A stretch of 64,000 nt of DNA, from assembly GCF_001905845.1 (NCBI RefSeq), contig NZ_LIVZ01000016.1, forward strand, positions 62,001 through 126,000, in the 5' to 3' direction. Below the pieces are notes generated by a model. The model ran no database searches. It had not been told where the DNA came from and worked only from the letters and a program-made list of their open reading frames with translations. Source of the stretch: Streptomyces sp. TSRI0107 (GTDB lineage Bacteria; Actinomycetota; Actinomycetes; Streptomycetales; Streptomycetaceae). Both the position numbers and the translations under genes were made by a program. This document shows, one piece after another, positions 1-8,727 of the stretch (position 1 is its first letter; each line of letters opens with the position of its first letter).

Positions 1-887
1 GCCGGGGGCACCGCAAGTACGGCACCCGTCCGGAGCACTATCCGGCCCTCGGGGAATGCCTGATCGGCGCGCTGAGCCGGTACGCAGACGCGGTCTGGGG
101 CCCGGAGACGGAAGCGGCCTGGGTCCGGACGTACACGACGATCTCGCAGGTCATGATCGACGCAGCGGCCGCGGACGAACTGCGCGCTCCGGCATGGTGG
201 TACGCCGAGTTGGTCTCACACGAGCTGCGGACCCCGGACATCGCGGTCCTCACGGTCCGCCCGGACCAGCCCTACCCCTTCCTGGCCGGTCAGTACACGA
301 GCGTGGAGACACCGTGGTGGCCGCGGATCTGGCGGCACTACTCCTTCGCCTCGGCTCCGCGCTCCGACGGCCTGCTCACGTTCCACGTGAAGGCCGTCCC
401 CGCGGGCTGGGTCTCCAACGCCCTGGTGCATCGCGCCCGGCCCGGCGACGTCATCCGGCTCGGCCCGCCGACGGGCTCCATGACCGTCGATCACGGCACC
501 GGCAGCGGACTGCTCTGTCTGGGCGGCGGCACCGGCATCGCCCCGATCAAGGCGCTCGTCGAGGACATCGCCGAGCACGGTGAGCGGCGGACGGTCGAGG
601 TCTTCTACGGCGCCCGCACCGACCAGGACCTGTACGACATCGACACGATGCTCCGACTCCAGCAGAGCCACCCCTGGCTCTCGGTCCGCGCGATCACCGA
701 CCAGCAGGCGCATCGCCGGCTCCCCGACGCCATCCGCGAGTACGGGCCGTGGAACGAGTACGACGCCTACCTCTCGGGCCCGCCCGGCATGATCCGCAGT
801 GGTGTCGACGTCCTCCGGCACGCCGGCATCCCGTCGGACCGCATACGGCATGACTCGCTGGAGGATCTGGTCGCCGCGAACAGCTGA
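1..887 (+). CDS. Flavohemoprotein, C-terminal part (cut by left edge)
   Basis: The visible 294 codons (reading frame starts at base 3) hold the end of a globin domain followed by a complete ferredoxin-reductase module. This is the layout of flavohemoglobins, which oxidise nitric oxide to nitrate using NAD(P)H, FAD and heme in the cytoplasm. The globin part opens with HRKYGTRPEHYPALGE, where the first His is the likely proximal heme ligand. The reductase has the FAD-binding stretch IWRHYSFASAP and the nucleotide-binding LCLGGGTGIAPIK, and ends in a C-terminal NAD-binding lobe. The N-terminal globin helices lie outside the window, so completeness cannot be judged. It converges on the Nudix gene with only about 30 bases between them. 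Family assignment is secure; the NO-detoxification role is inferred from the family. Confidence 0.88.
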   Translation, partial: RGHRKYGTRPEHYPALGECLIGALSRYADAVWGPETEAAWVRTYTTISQVMIDAAAADELRAPAWWYAELVSHELRTPDIAVLTVRPDQPYPFLAGQYTSVETPWWPRIWRHYSFASAPRSDGLLTFHVKAVPAGWVSNALVHRARPGDVIRLGPPTGSMTVDHGTGSGLLCLGGGTGIAPIKALVEDIAEHGERRTVEVFYGARTDQDLYDIDTMLRLQQSHPWLSVRAITDQQAHRRLPDAIREYGPWNEYDAYLSGPPGMIRSGVDVLRHAGIPSDRIRHDSLEDLVAANS

Positions 888-919
888 GGCCGGGCAGCCG
901 ATGTCGAGCAGCCGGCGGT

Positions 920-1402
920 TCAGCCCAGGTCCGGCGCGTGCATGGCCCGTACGCCCTCGATGTTCCCGTCGAGGTAGTGCCGCAGCGACAGCGGCACGAG
1001 ATGGACGGACGCGATGCCGACACGGGTGAAGGGCACCCGCACGATCTCGTACTCGCCCGCGGGCTGGTCCACCTCCGGGCCGTGGCGCAGCGCCGGGTCC
1101 ATGGACTCCAGCCGGCAGACGAAGAAGTGCTGCACCTTCACACCGGTCGCGCCGCCGTCCTCGCCGATGTGCTCGACGGTGTCCACGAAGCACGGCACCA
1201 CATCGACGATCTTGGCGCCCAGCTCCTCGTACACCTCGCGGTGCAGGGCGTCGACGACGGTCGGGTCTTCGGGTTCGACACCGCCGCCGGGAGTGACCCA
1301 GTAAGGGTCCACGCCGGGCTTGGTGCGCTTGATCAGGATCAGGTCGTCACCGTCCAGCAGAACGGCGCGGGCGGTGCGCTTGACCACGGGTCGGACGGTC
1401 AT
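920..1402 (-). CDS. Nudix hydrolase
   Basis: A 160-residue protein with a canonical Nudix box: GGGVEPEDPTVVDALHREV followed by YEELGA (pattern G-x5-E-x7-REUxEExGU). This motif coordinates Mg2+ and positions a nucleoside-diphosphate-linked substrate for hydrolysis; the substrate is not predictable here. The N-terminal strand (RTARAVLLDGDDLILIKRT) is typical of small standalone Nudix enzymes. I place the start at MTVRPVV. The frame stays open upstream to 1465, but that extension runs through a parS-like site and is not protein-like. No clear Shine-Dalgarno sequence precedes either start. Confidence 0.85.
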   Translation of the reverse strand: MTVRPVVKRTARAVLLDGDDLILIKRTKPGVDPYWVTPGGGVEPEDPTVVDALHREVYEELGAKIVDVVPCFVDTVEHIGEDGGATGVKVQHFFVCRLESMDPALRHGPEVDQPAGEYEIVRVPFTRVGIASVHLVPLSLRHYLDGNIEGVRAMHAPDLG

Positions 1403-1423
1403 GGGTGAAATGTGGCCCGGCTG

Positions 1424-1437
1424 GTTCCACGTGAAAC
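1424..1437. promoter_or_regulatory. parS-like ParB binding site (1 mismatch)
   Basis: GTTCCACGTGAAAC matches the Streptomyces parS palindrome GTTTCACGTGAAAC at 13 of 14 positions, with only the fourth base changed. It lies 22 bases upstream of the Nudix start, between that gene and the LysR gene. ParB is expected to nucleate here, perhaps more weakly than at a perfect site. Confidence 0.65.
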
Positions 1438-1501
1438 ATCGCGAAATGTGACCGATGGGGCTCATGGAGTAACGCTGCGGCCGTGGTCAGGGCCGATGCG
1501 C

Positions 1502-2407
1502 TCAGCACCAGTCGGACGCCGCCCGCTGAAGCCACTCGTGGGCCCGCGCGATGTGCGGCATCGCCAGCGTCCCGGTGCGGACCACCAGGAAATACGTGCG
1601 CAGCGGCGGCACCGCGGGCTCGTGCAGGGCGACGACCTCACCGCGCTCCAGCGCGGTCGTACACAGATAACGGGGCAGCACGGCGAGCCCGGCACCCGCG
1701 GCCGCGCATCCGAGCACCGCGCGCAGATCGGGGACGATCACCGTGCCGGAGGCGGTCGGACGGGAATCGAAGACGGAGGCCCAGTAACGGGAGACGAAGG
1801 GGAGCGACTCGTGCACTTCGACGACGGGCAGGCGCTCCAGGGCGGCCGCGTCCTTGAGGGGCAGCTCGCCGAGGCCGGCGCGTTCGGCCCAGCGGGGGGA
1901 GGCGACCAGGACGTGCTCCTCGTCGCAGAGGGGAGTCGCGGTGAGCAGGGCGCCGCGGGGCCGGGCGGTGCTGATGGCCAGATCGTGATGCCCGGCGGCC
2001 AGCCCTTCCAGGGTCTCCTCGGCGTTCCCGAAGGAGGTCCGCAGAGCGAACCCCTGGCCGTCGTCGCCGGTCAGCTCCACCAGGGCGGGCAGGGCACGCT
2101 CGGCGGTGAACTCCGGCGGGCCGGCGAGATGCAGGGTGCGTAACGAGGACTCGTCGTCGAGCCCCCGCTCGGCGATCTCCACCAGGGCGTCGAGGTGCGG
2201 CGCGGCCTTGTGCGCGAGTTCGTCGCCGATGGTCGTCGGGGTCACGCCCCGGGCCTGCCGCAGGAACAGCGGGCGGCCCAGCTGCCGCTCCAGGGTGCGG
2301 ATCTGCGAGGTGACGGCGGGCTGGGACAGACCCAGCAGGGCGGCTGCGCGGGTGAAGGAACCGGCCCGGTGCACCGTCACAAAGGTGCGCAGCAAGGCCA
2401 GGTCCAT
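1502..2407 (-). CDS. LysR-family transcriptional regulator
   Basis: A 301-residue LysR-type regulator. The N-terminal winged helix-turn-helix is clear (MDLALLRTFVTVHRAGSFTR, then AAALLGLSQPAVTSQIRTLE), followed by the linker helix RQLGRPLFLRQARG and a periplasmic-binding-protein-like effector domain of about 200 residues. I choose the ATG at 2407 because LysR proteins start a few residues before this helix; the open frame runs 17 codons further up without family resemblance. The ligand is unknown. It sits downstream of the PLP enzyme gene on the same strand but is separated from it by a strong terminator hairpin, so it probably has its own promoter in the AT-richer stretch near 2450-2530. Confidence 0.9.
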   Translation of the reverse strand: MDLALLRTFVTVHRAGSFTRAAALLGLSQPAVTSQIRTLERQLGRPLFLRQARGVTPTTIGDELAHKAAPHLDALVEIAERGLDDESSLRTLHLAGPPEFTAERALPALVELTGDDGQGFALRTSFGNAEETLEGLAAGHHDLAISTARPRGALLTATPLCDEEHVLVASPRWAERAGLGELPLKDAAALERLPVVEVHESLPFVSRYWASVFDSRPTASGTVIVPDLRAVLGCAAAGAGLAVLPRYLCTTALERGEVVALHEPAVPPLRTYFLVVRTGTLAMPHIARAHEWLQRAASDWC

Positions 2408-2555
2408 GGCGACGTCCCCCTTCCCCTGCCCATCTCCCAGCCCCCGGACAGGGCCCAACTATAAATATGTCGATAGGTCGCTGTCGCTACTGTGATTGGA
2501 CACTGACACACAGTCAACTAGCCTTGCTAGCGCGGTTCTTCGCGCGCGGAACCGA

Positions 2556-2594
2556 GGACGGTCCGAGCCACGAGGGGGGAGGCTCGGACCGTCC
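2556..2594 (-). terminator. Rho-independent terminator hairpin
   Basis: A perfect 14-bp inverted repeat (GGACGGTCCGAGCC and its complement) encloses an 11-base loop, just past the stop codon of the PLP enzyme gene at 2606. There is no U tract, as is usual in GC-rich actinobacteria. It isolates the upstream gene group from the LysR gene. Confidence 0.8.
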
Positions 2595-2605
2595 GTTCTA
2601 CGTAG

Positions 2606-3748
2606 TCAGTCCGCCGACTCGTCCAGCGCGCGCAGCAGATCCGCCACCAGGTCCTCGGGGTCCTCGGCGCCCACCGACAGCCGGATGAAGCCCTCCGGCA
2701 CCGCGTCACCACCCCAGCGACCGCGCCGCTCGGCCGTGGAGCGCACCCCGCCGAAGCTCGTCGCGTCGTCCACCAGCCGCAGCGCGTCGAGAAAACGGTC
2801 CGCACGCGCGCGTGAGGGCAACGTGAAGGACACCACGCAGCCGAAGCCGCGCATCTGCTGTGCCGCCACCTTGTGGGACGGGTCGTCGGGAAGCCCCGGA
2901 TAACGCAGCCCGGACACCTCGGGCCGCTGCCGCAGCGCCTCGGCGACCACCAGAGCGGCGGCGTTCTGCCGCTGCACGCGCAGCTGGAGCGTGGCGATCG
3001 AGCGGTGCGCCAGCCAGGCCTCCATCGGCCCCGGAATCGCCCCGACGATCTTGCGCCAGCGGCGTACGGCGGTCATGGGCTCGCCCGCGCGGCCGGTGAC
3101 GTACCCCAGCAGGACGTCGCCGTGCCCGGTGAGCTGCTTGGTGCCGCTGGCCACGGCGAAGTCCGCGCCCAGCTCCAGCGGCCGCTGCCCGAGCGGGGTC
3201 GCGAGGGTGTTGTCCACGGCGACCAGGGCTCCGCGCGCGTGCGCCGCCTCGACGAGCCGGCGGATGTCGCAGACGTCCAGCCCGGGGTTGGACGGGCTCT
3301 CGATCCACAGCAGCTTCGCGCCGTCCAGGACGCCGAGCTGGGCGTCGCCGCCCGTCGGGGCGGTGCGCACCTCGATGCCGTACGCCTCCAGCTGCGCCCG
3401 CACCAGCGGCAGCACCTGGTAGCCGTCGCTCGGCAGCACGACCGCGTCCCCGGCGCGCAGCTGGGAGAAGAGCACCGACGAGATGGCGGCCATGCCGGAC
3501 GCGAAGACCAGCGTCTCCACGCCCTCCTCGCCGGGCGCCTCCAGTTCCCCGATCGCCGCCTCGAGGTGCGTCCAGGTCGGGTTCTCGTCGCGGCCGTAGG
3601 TGTACGGCCCGGTGGGCTCGCCCGGCAGGTGGAAGTGGGCGGCGAACACGGGTCCCGGCAGGGTCGGCTCGTACTTGACCGGCTCGGGCAGCCCCGCCCG
3701 CACCGCGCGGGTGCCGTCACCGCCCGCGAAACGCTCCGAATCGTTCAT
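2606..3748 (-). CDS. Cystathionine gamma-synthase/lyase family PLP enzyme
   Basis: A 380-residue member of the Cys/Met-metabolism PLP-dependent family (fold type I). The family acts in transsulfuration, either making cystathionine or cleaving it or methionine. Visible family features are YTYGRDENPTW near the N terminus, FASGMAAISSVLFS in the cofactor-phosphate region, WIESPSNPGLDVCDI with the cofactor-interacting Asp, and the Schiff-base lysine in ASGTKQLTGHGDVLLGYV. Length is normal for the family. Lyase and synthase cannot be separated by eye, so I give no symbol. Its start overlaps the ptpA stop by 4 bases (ATGA), which indicates translational coupling with ptpA. Confidence 0.87.
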   Translation of the reverse strand: MNDSERFAGGDGTRAVRAGLPEPVKYEPTLPGPVFAAHFHLPGEPTGPYTYGRDENPTWTHLEAAIGELEAPGEEGVETLVFASGMAAISSVLFSQLRAGDAVVLPSDGYQVLPLVRAQLEAYGIEVRTAPTGGDAQLGVLDGAKLLWIESPSNPGLDVCDIRRLVEAAHARGALVAVDNTLATPLGQRPLELGADFAVASGTKQLTGHGDVLLGYVTGRAGEPMTAVRRWRKIVGAIPGPMEAWLAHRSIATLQLRVQRQNAAALVVAEALRQRPEVSGLRYPGLPDDPSHKVAAQQMRGFGCVVSFTLPSRARADRFLDALRLVDDATSFGGVRSTAERRGRWGGDAVPEGFIRLSVGAEDPEDLVADLLRALDESAD

Positions 3749-4236
3749 GCCGTCTGCCCTTCCACGTGCTCACGGATCGCGGCGAGCAGCCCGGTGCTCG
3801 CCGCCTCCACCATCTCAAGGCACTCCTCGAAGCCGTCCAGGCCCCCGTAGTACGGGTCGGGAACGTCGAGGTCGCCGCCTGCGGCGGGGTCGTAGGAGCG
3901 CAGCAGCCGGACCTTCCGGGCGTCCTCCTCGGTGGGCGCGAGGCGGCGCAGCGCCTTCGCGTGGCCGGCGTCCAGGGCCACGACGAGGTCGAGCCGGTCG
4001 AACCAGGCCGAATGGAACTGGCGTGCGGTGTGCGCGCTGTCGTACCCGTGCTCCTCCAGTACCGCGACGGTACGCGGGTCGGCCGCCTCGCCCTCGTGCC
4101 AACCGCCGGTGCCGGCACTGTCGACCTCGACCAGGCCGTCCAGCCCGGCCTCCTCGACGCGGGCGCGGAACACGGACTCGGCCATCGGGGAGCGGCAGAT
4201 GTTGCCGGTGCAGACGAAGCAGAGGCGGTACGTCAT
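3745..4236 (-). CDS. ptpA: Low-molecular-weight protein tyrosine phosphatase PtpA
   Basis: A 163-residue LMW-PTP that dephosphorylates tyrosine in cytoplasmic substrates. The catalytic loop FVCTGNICRSPMAE (C-x5-R-S) is at the extreme N terminus, and the general-acid aspartate lies in DVPDPYYGG near residue 125. Length and sequence agree with Streptomyces PtpA, which has been linked to control of secondary metabolism. The start MTYRLCF is chosen because the catalytic loop in this family begins within about ten residues of the N terminus; the longer open frame upstream overlaps the holin-like gene. It is coupled by a 4-base overlap to the PLP enzyme downstream and preceded by the holin-like gene with only 5 bases between. 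Confidence 0.93.
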   Translation of the reverse strand: MTYRLCFVCTGNICRSPMAESVFRARVEEAGLDGLVEVDSAGTGGWHEGEAADPRTVAVLEEHGYDSAHTARQFHSAWFDRLDLVVALDAGHAKALRRLAPTEEDARKVRLLRSYDPAAGGDLDVPDPYYGGLDGFEECLEMVEAASTGLLAAIREHVEGQTA

Positions 4237-4241
4237 GGTGC

Positions 4242-4619
4242 TCAGTCCTTGTCGGGCAGGACGACGTTGAGGGCCCAGGACACGATCGAGATGATCAGGC
4301 CGCCCAGGACGGCGGTCCAGAAGCCCTCGACGTGGAAGCCGATGTCCAGCTTGTCGGCCAGCCACGAGGTCAGCAGCAGCATCAGCGCGTTCACCACCAG
4401 GGTGAACAGGCCGAGCGTGAGGATCAGCAGCGGCAGGCTGAGAAGCTTCACGATCGGCTTGACCAGGAAATTCACCAGCCCGAAGATCAGCGCGACCATC
4501 AGCAGGGTGCCGACCTTCTTGCCGGTGCTGTCCCCGGTGAGGGTTATCTTGTCGAGCAGCCATACCGCGACCGCGAGGGCGCCCGCGTTGGCGATCGTCT
4601 TGACTAGGAAATTCATCAT
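4242..4619 (-). CDS. Phage-holin-family / 4-TM membrane protein
   Basis: A 125-residue, very hydrophobic protein with about four membrane segments (for example AGALAVAVWLLDKI, LLMVALIFGLVNFLV, LLILTLGLFTLVVNALMLLL and the C-terminal IISIVSWALNVV). This pattern fits the family named after mycobacterial phage holins, which is common as chromosomal single-copy genes in actinobacteria and has no established lytic role there. Tandem ATGs at 4619 and 4616 are both usable. It is the first gene of a probable holin-ptpA-PLP enzyme unit on the minus strand and is divergent from the cupin gene, with a 57-base gap. Confidence 0.82.
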   Translation of the reverse strand: MMNFLVKTIANAGALAVAVWLLDKITLTGDSTGKKVGTLLMVALIFGLVNFLVKPIVKLLSLPLLILTLGLFTLVVNALMLLLTSWLADKLDIGFHVEGFWTAVLGGLIISIVSWALNVVLPDKD

Positions 4620-4676
4620 GTGTCTGATCGTGGCAGACGCGATCGGATACGAGCAGGGGTGCGAGGCGACGCAACG

Positions 4677-4994
4677 ATGAAGGCATTCCGGCTGGACGAA
4701 CTGGAGGCGGAGCGCGCCGCCAACGACGGGGCCTACCTTCAGTTCCTGCGGGAGCGGAACATGTCGGTCGGCCTTTACGCGCTGAACGCGGGGGAGCACG
4801 ACCCGCAGAAGCCGCACGACCAGGACGAGGTGTACTTCGTGGTCAGCGGCCGTGCCTCGATCACCGTCGGCATGGAGACCACGCAGGTCGCGCGCGGCAG
4901 CGTGGTGTACGTCCCGGCCGGGGTGGCACACAAGTTCCACCACATCACCGAAGACCTGCGGGTGATGGTGGTGTTCTCTCCGCCCGAGAGCTGA
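4677..4994 (+). CDS. Small cupin-domain protein
   Basis: A 105-residue single-domain cupin. The two cupin motifs are partly recognisable: motif 1 region KPHDQDEVYFVVSGRASITVG and motif 2 region GSVVYVPAGVAHKFHHIT. Histidines and glutamate there could bind a metal. Many such proteins are small sensors or isomerase/dioxygenase-like, and no specific reaction can be assigned. The ATG at 4677 is used because the cupin fold begins soon afterwards; the frame is open 19 codons upstream into the divergent promoter region. Confidence 0.82.
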   Translation: MKAFRLDELEAERAANDGAYLQFLRERNMSVGLYALNAGEHDPQKPHDQDEVYFVVSGRASITVGMETTQVARGSVVYVPAGVAHKFHHITEDLRVMVVFSPPES

Positions 4995-5120
4995 TCCGCC
5001 GCCCCCGGATTCCCTAGGGGACCGGTCAGGGGAGGACAAGGGATGCGAGGCACCCGTCCGGCCTGGTCGCGGACCTAGCATCGAGGGCAGGACATCGCAG
5101 TCGAGAGAAAGGCTGGGGCG

Positions 5121-5333
5121 ATGCGAGAGATCTTCGCGGGGCTGCCGTGGTGGGTCAAGTGGGTCGCGGTGCCGGTCATCGCCCTCGTCGTGTTCGGCGG
5201 TCTGATAGCCAACGTCGTCGGTTTTGTGATCGGTCTGCTGTTCAAGGTGCTGGTCTTCGTGGCGCTGGTCGGCGGTCTCATCTACGTCGTGCGGAAGTTC
5301 ACGACGAGCTCGTCCTCACGGGGCGACTGGTAG
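5121..5333 (+). CDS. DUF5326 small membrane protein
   Basis: A 70-residue protein beginning MREIFAGLPWWVKWVAVPVI with two adjoining membrane segments (about residues 12-55) and a short polar tail rich in Ser. This matches the small conserved Streptomyces family DUF5326, of unknown function. An AGAAAGG sequence upstream (near 5106-5112) is a plausible ribosome site. It stands alone between the cupin gene and ssgR. Function is not recognised. Confidence 0.8.
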   Translation: MREIFAGLPWWVKWVAVPVIALVVFGGLIANVVGFVIGLLFKVLVFVALVGGLIYVVRKFTTSSSSRGDW

Positions 5334-5538
5334 AGGAGTGGGTGACGGGGACCGGTAGCGAGACTGACCGGTTCCCTCGGGCGAGGGAAGTTTCCGTAGC
5401 ACAGAGTCTGCGAGCCGTGGCGGACGGTTAGAGTCCGGAACCCCTCGCGGAGACGACACCGCGAGCGGCGTACACCCCCGTACAACCCGCCCGTGTCCCT
5501 CCGCACGGGCCGGCCACCTCGCGCTTCGGGAGTGACCC

Positions 5539-6507
5539 ATGGCCACGGCTGACACCGCCCCCGCAGGACCCCACGCACCGCCCACCCGAGCCGCACTCTC
5601 CGCCGAGGCCCTCCGCGTCCGGCCACCGGTGCAGCCCGCCCCACCGAGGTCGACACCGAGAAACCCGGAGGAGGACCGGCGTACGGCCCTCTCGGCACCG
5701 GCCGCACCGACGCCGGCGGCCTCGGCGGCACCGCTGACGGCCTCCCCCGCACCGCAGCAGACCACCACCCTCATCGGATCCGTGCAGCGCGCGATGCGTC
5801 TCCTGGAGTGCGTCGCCGGGCACGAGTACGGTGCGCCCGCCAAGCAACTGGCCCGCGAGACCGGCCTGGCCCTCCCCACGACGTACCACCTGCTGCGCAC
5901 CCTGGTGCACGAGGGCTATCTGCGCCGCGAGAAGGGACTGTTCTTCCTCGGTGAGGCGGCCGAGCGGCTGAGCAGCAGCGGGGCACAGGAGAAACGTCGC
6001 AGCACGGTCGCCGAGCTGCTCGCCCGCTGGCGGGATTCCATCGGCGTACCCGTGTACTACGCGATCTACCGGGACGGCGAGATCGAGGTCGTGTGCGTCT
6101 CGGACAGCCCCAGCAGCCCGGCGGTCGAGGAGTGGGCCGACTTCCGGGAGACCGGCCACGCGCACGCCATCGGCCAGTGCCTGCTCTCCCAGCTCCCCCC
6201 GTCCGCCCGCCGCGACCACCTCGACCGCTACCCGGTCCAGTCGATCACCCCGTACACGGTCCGTGACACCCACACCCTGCTTCAGCGCCTGGACCGGATC
6301 GGCCGGATGGAACCGGTGATCGAGCGACAGGAGTACGCACTGGGGACGGTCTGTGCGGCGATTCCGATCACGGTGGGTACGACAGCGGCCACGATGGCCA
6401 TCTCTCTGCCATGTCATCAGGCCGACCGTCTGCTGCCCGCGGCACGGCAATTGCAGGCCGAGGTCGGGCGGCTTCTGGGGTCACTGGCGATCTCTATCAG
6501 TATCTGA
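5539..6507 (+). CDS. ssgR: SsgR, IclR-family activator of ssgA
   Basis: An IclR-type regulator directly upstream of ssgA, the arrangement known for SsgR, which is required for ssgA transcription during sporulation in Streptomyces coelicolor. The winged helix-turn-helix covers about residues 75-140 (SVQRAMRLLECVAG, AKQLARETGLALPTTYHLLR), followed by the IclR effector domain with VYYAIYRDGEIEVVCVSD. The first 70 residues are Ala/Pro/Thr-rich and low complexity. They may be a real extension, or the true start may lie further in, near the HTH. I kept the first ATG at 5539, which follows a possible GGGAG site. The effector ligand is unknown. Confidence 0.85.
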   Translation: MATADTAPAGPHAPPTRAALSAEALRVRPPVQPAPPRSTPRNPEEDRRTALSAPAAPTPAASAAPLTASPAPQQTTTLIGSVQRAMRLLECVAGHEYGAPAKQLARETGLALPTTYHLLRTLVHEGYLRREKGLFFLGEAAERLSSSGAQEKRRSTVAELLARWRDSIGVPVYYAIYRDGEIEVVCVSDSPSSPAVEEWADFRETGHAHAIGQCLLSQLPPSARRDHLDRYPVQSITPYTVRDTHTLLQRLDRIGRMEPVIERQEYALGTVCAAIPITVGTTAATMAISLPCHQADRLLPAARQLQAEVGRLLGSLAISISI

Positions 6508-6605
6508 AAACTCACTCCTTGTGATCTCTCGTGTACGTTCAGCAAGATGCCTCCAGTATTCAACGGTTGATTCCCGGCCAGTCGACGGCAAAGACGGGGT
6601 AGGCG

Positions 6606-7043
6606 ATGCGCGAGTCCGTACAGGCAGAGGTCATGATGAGCTTCCTCGTTTCCGAGGAGCTCTCCTTCCGCATTCCGGTGGAACTGCGCTACGAGACCTG
6701 TGATCCCTATGCCGTGCGGCTCACCTTCCATTTGCCCGGTGACGCTCCGGTCACCTGGGCCTTCGGTCGTGAGCTGCTGATCGACGGAGTGGGCCGGCCG
6801 TGCGGCGAGGGTGATGTGCGGGTGTCGCCCGTGGAGCCCGATTCGCTGGGCGAGGTTCTGATCCGGCTTCAGGTCGGTGCCGACCAGGCGCTGTTCCGCT
6901 CCTCCGCGGCGCCGCTCGTCGCTTTTCTGGACCGTACCGACAAGCTGGTGCCGCTGGGGCAGGAAGGGTCGCTCGCCGACTTCGACGCGCATCTCGACGA
7001 GGCGCTGGACCGGATCCTCGCGGAGGAGCAGAGCGCGGGTTGA
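6606..7043 (+). CDS. ssgA: SsgA, sporulation-specific cell-division activator
   Basis: A 145-residue SsgA-like protein (SALP family, found in sporulating actinomycetes). SsgA is cytoplasmic, marks sites of peptidoglycan remodelling and promotes SsgB/FtsZ ring formation in sporogenic hyphae. The family signature is clear: SFLVSEELSFRIPVELRYET, DPYAVRLTFHL, TWAFGRELLIDGV and PCGEGDVRV. The start MRESVQAEVM gives the length expected for SsgA. The 98-base gap after ssgR leaves room for a separate, SsgR-dependent promoter. Confidence 0.95.
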   Translation: MRESVQAEVMMSFLVSEELSFRIPVELRYETCDPYAVRLTFHLPGDAPVTWAFGRELLIDGVGRPCGEGDVRVSPVEPDSLGEVLIRLQVGADQALFRSSAAPLVAFLDRTDKLVPLGQEGSLADFDAHLDEALDRILAEEQSAG

Positions 7044-7184
7044 GGCGTCGCGTACCACGAGTGGCGTAACGCTTCTTCTTTCCGTTTTGGCTTACCGGCG
7101 TATCGGAGGATGGGCGAACCGGTGCGGGTACGGGCGCCCCGGTGGCGCGGTTTCCTCACGGGGCGTCCCGCATCACCCGCGCCC

Positions 7185-8648
7185 TCAGCGCTTGCGGCGC
7201 CGCCCTCGGCCGCCGCCGAGCGCCAGGGGAGCCCGGGTGCCCGTGGTCGCCGGTTCCGCGCCCGGTTTGTCGGCCGAGACCACCAGCGCGGCCAGGGCCG
7301 TGGTGACCGGTACGGAGGCCACCAGGCCGATCGAGCCCACTAGCGTCCGCACGATCTCCTCCGCGACCAGCTCGCTGTTGGCGACCGTCCCCACACTGCT
7401 CTGCGCGATCGAGAAGAGCAGCAGCAGGGGCAGCGCGGCACCCGCGTAGGCCAGGACGAGCGTGTTGACGACAGAGGCGATGTGGTCGCGGCCGATCCGG
7501 ATGGCCGCGCGGTACAGGCCGCGCCAGCCCATCGTCGGGTTGGCCTCGTGCAGCTCCCACACGGCCGACGTCTGCGTGACCGTCACATCGTCCAGCACAC
7601 CGAGCGAACCGATGATGATGCCCGCCAGCAGCAGACCGCTCATGTCGATCGACGGATACAGACCGTGGATCAGCCCGGTGTTGTCGTCCGTGTTGCCGGT
7701 GAGCGCGGCCCAGTCGATGAACACCGAGCCCAGAACGCCGATCAGAAGCAGCGAGATCAGGGTGCCGATCACCGCCACGGATGTACGAGCCGACAGCCCG
7801 TGGCAGAGATAGAGGGCGATCAGCATGATGGCGCTCGCCCCGATCACCGCCACGAGCAGCGGGTTCGAGCCCTGCAGAATGGCCGGCAGGATGAAGAAGT
7901 TCAGCACCAGGAAGCTGATGGCCAACGCGATCAGAGCCATGACGCCCCGCATCCGCCCGACGACCACGACGGCGAGGGCGAAGAGCCCGGCGAGCACCGT
8001 CATCGGCAGCCTGCGGTTCACATCGGCGACCGAGTACTGCAGGTCCTCGGGTGCCGAGGGCTCGTAGGCGACGATCACCTTCTGGTCCTCGTGCAGCTGG
8101 CGCGACTGGTCCGGCTGGACGATCTCGGTGAAGGTACGGCCCTTGTTCTCGCCGGTGTCGACCCGGATCGTCGCCTTCTTGCAGGTGCCGTCGGCCTGTT
8201 GCTGGGCCGAGGAACCCTCGGCGGTGGAGGTGTCGCCGGTCGGGGGCGGTGCCGAGGCGTTGACCGAATCGCAGCTCACCTCCACGACCTCGGTGACGGT
8301 GGCCTGCTCGGTCTGCCGGTCGAAGCCGACCCCGGTCCGCTCGTGGGGTGGCGCGCCACCCGGCCACAGCACGGCCAGCCCGACCAGCACGGCGGTGGCG
8401 AACGGGATGAGCACCGCCGCGATCAGCTTGCGCAGGTGCTTGGAGACGGGCGCGGCGGGTCCATGGGCGTGCGAATGCCCATGCCCATGGCCGTTTCCGT
8501 TCCCCTTCCCATGACTGTTCCCGTCTCCGGCCCCGTGGCCGCCTCCCGCCCCGCGCCCGCCATTGGATCCCGCTCCACCACCGGCTCCGGCACCACCTCC
8601 GTGGGGAGGCTCGGACGGCGGGAACGGGGGATGCTGCGTCGTGGTCAC
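7185..8648 (-). CDS. YibE/F-family multi-pass membrane protein with His/Gly-rich N terminus
   Basis: A 487-residue protein starting at GTG 8648. The first 65 residues are Gly/Asn/His-rich (for example HGHGHSHAHGPA), a possible metal-binding or simply disordered tail. One membrane segment follows, then an extracellular domain of about 130 residues with two cysteines (EVSCDSVN, QADGTCKKAT). The C-terminal half has about seven membrane helices with the YibE/F family signature (GVLDDVTVTQTSAVWELHEAN, then WRGLYRAAIRIGRDHIAS). The transport substrate is not known. It converges on ssgA and is divergent from the thiC riboswitch. Confidence 0.82.
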   Translation of the reverse strand: MTTTQHPPFPPSEPPHGGGAGAGGGAGSNGGRGAGGGHGAGDGNSHGKGNGNGHGHGHSHAHGPAAPVSKHLRKLIAAVLIPFATAVLVGLAVLWPGGAPPHERTGVGFDRQTEQATVTEVVEVSCDSVNASAPPPTGDTSTAEGSSAQQQADGTCKKATIRVDTGENKGRTFTEIVQPDQSRQLHEDQKVIVAYEPSAPEDLQYSVADVNRRLPMTVLAGLFALAVVVVGRMRGVMALIALAISFLVLNFFILPAILQGSNPLLVAVIGASAIMLIALYLCHGLSARTSVAVIGTLISLLLIGVLGSVFIDWAALTGNTDDNTGLIHGLYPSIDMSGLLLAGIIIGSLGVLDDVTVTQTSAVWELHEANPTMGWRGLYRAAIRIGRDHIASVVNTLVLAYAGAALPLLLLFSIAQSSVGTVANSELVAEEIVRTLVGSIGLVASVPVTTALAALVVSADKPGAEPATTGTRAPLALGGGRGRRRKR

Positions 8649-8727
8649 CGACCGATCATCGCAAGTACGAACGGGGCCCCCTGTTCACCGCGCCCGAATT
8701 GACGCTAGCGTGGGGGCACCTTTGTAC

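Noticed and set aside
380..393. GTTCCACGTGAAGG in the flavohemoprotein gene as a parS site
   Set aside because: It has three mismatches, including both bases at one end, and encodes the conserved reductase peptide TFHVKAV, so coding constraint explains it.
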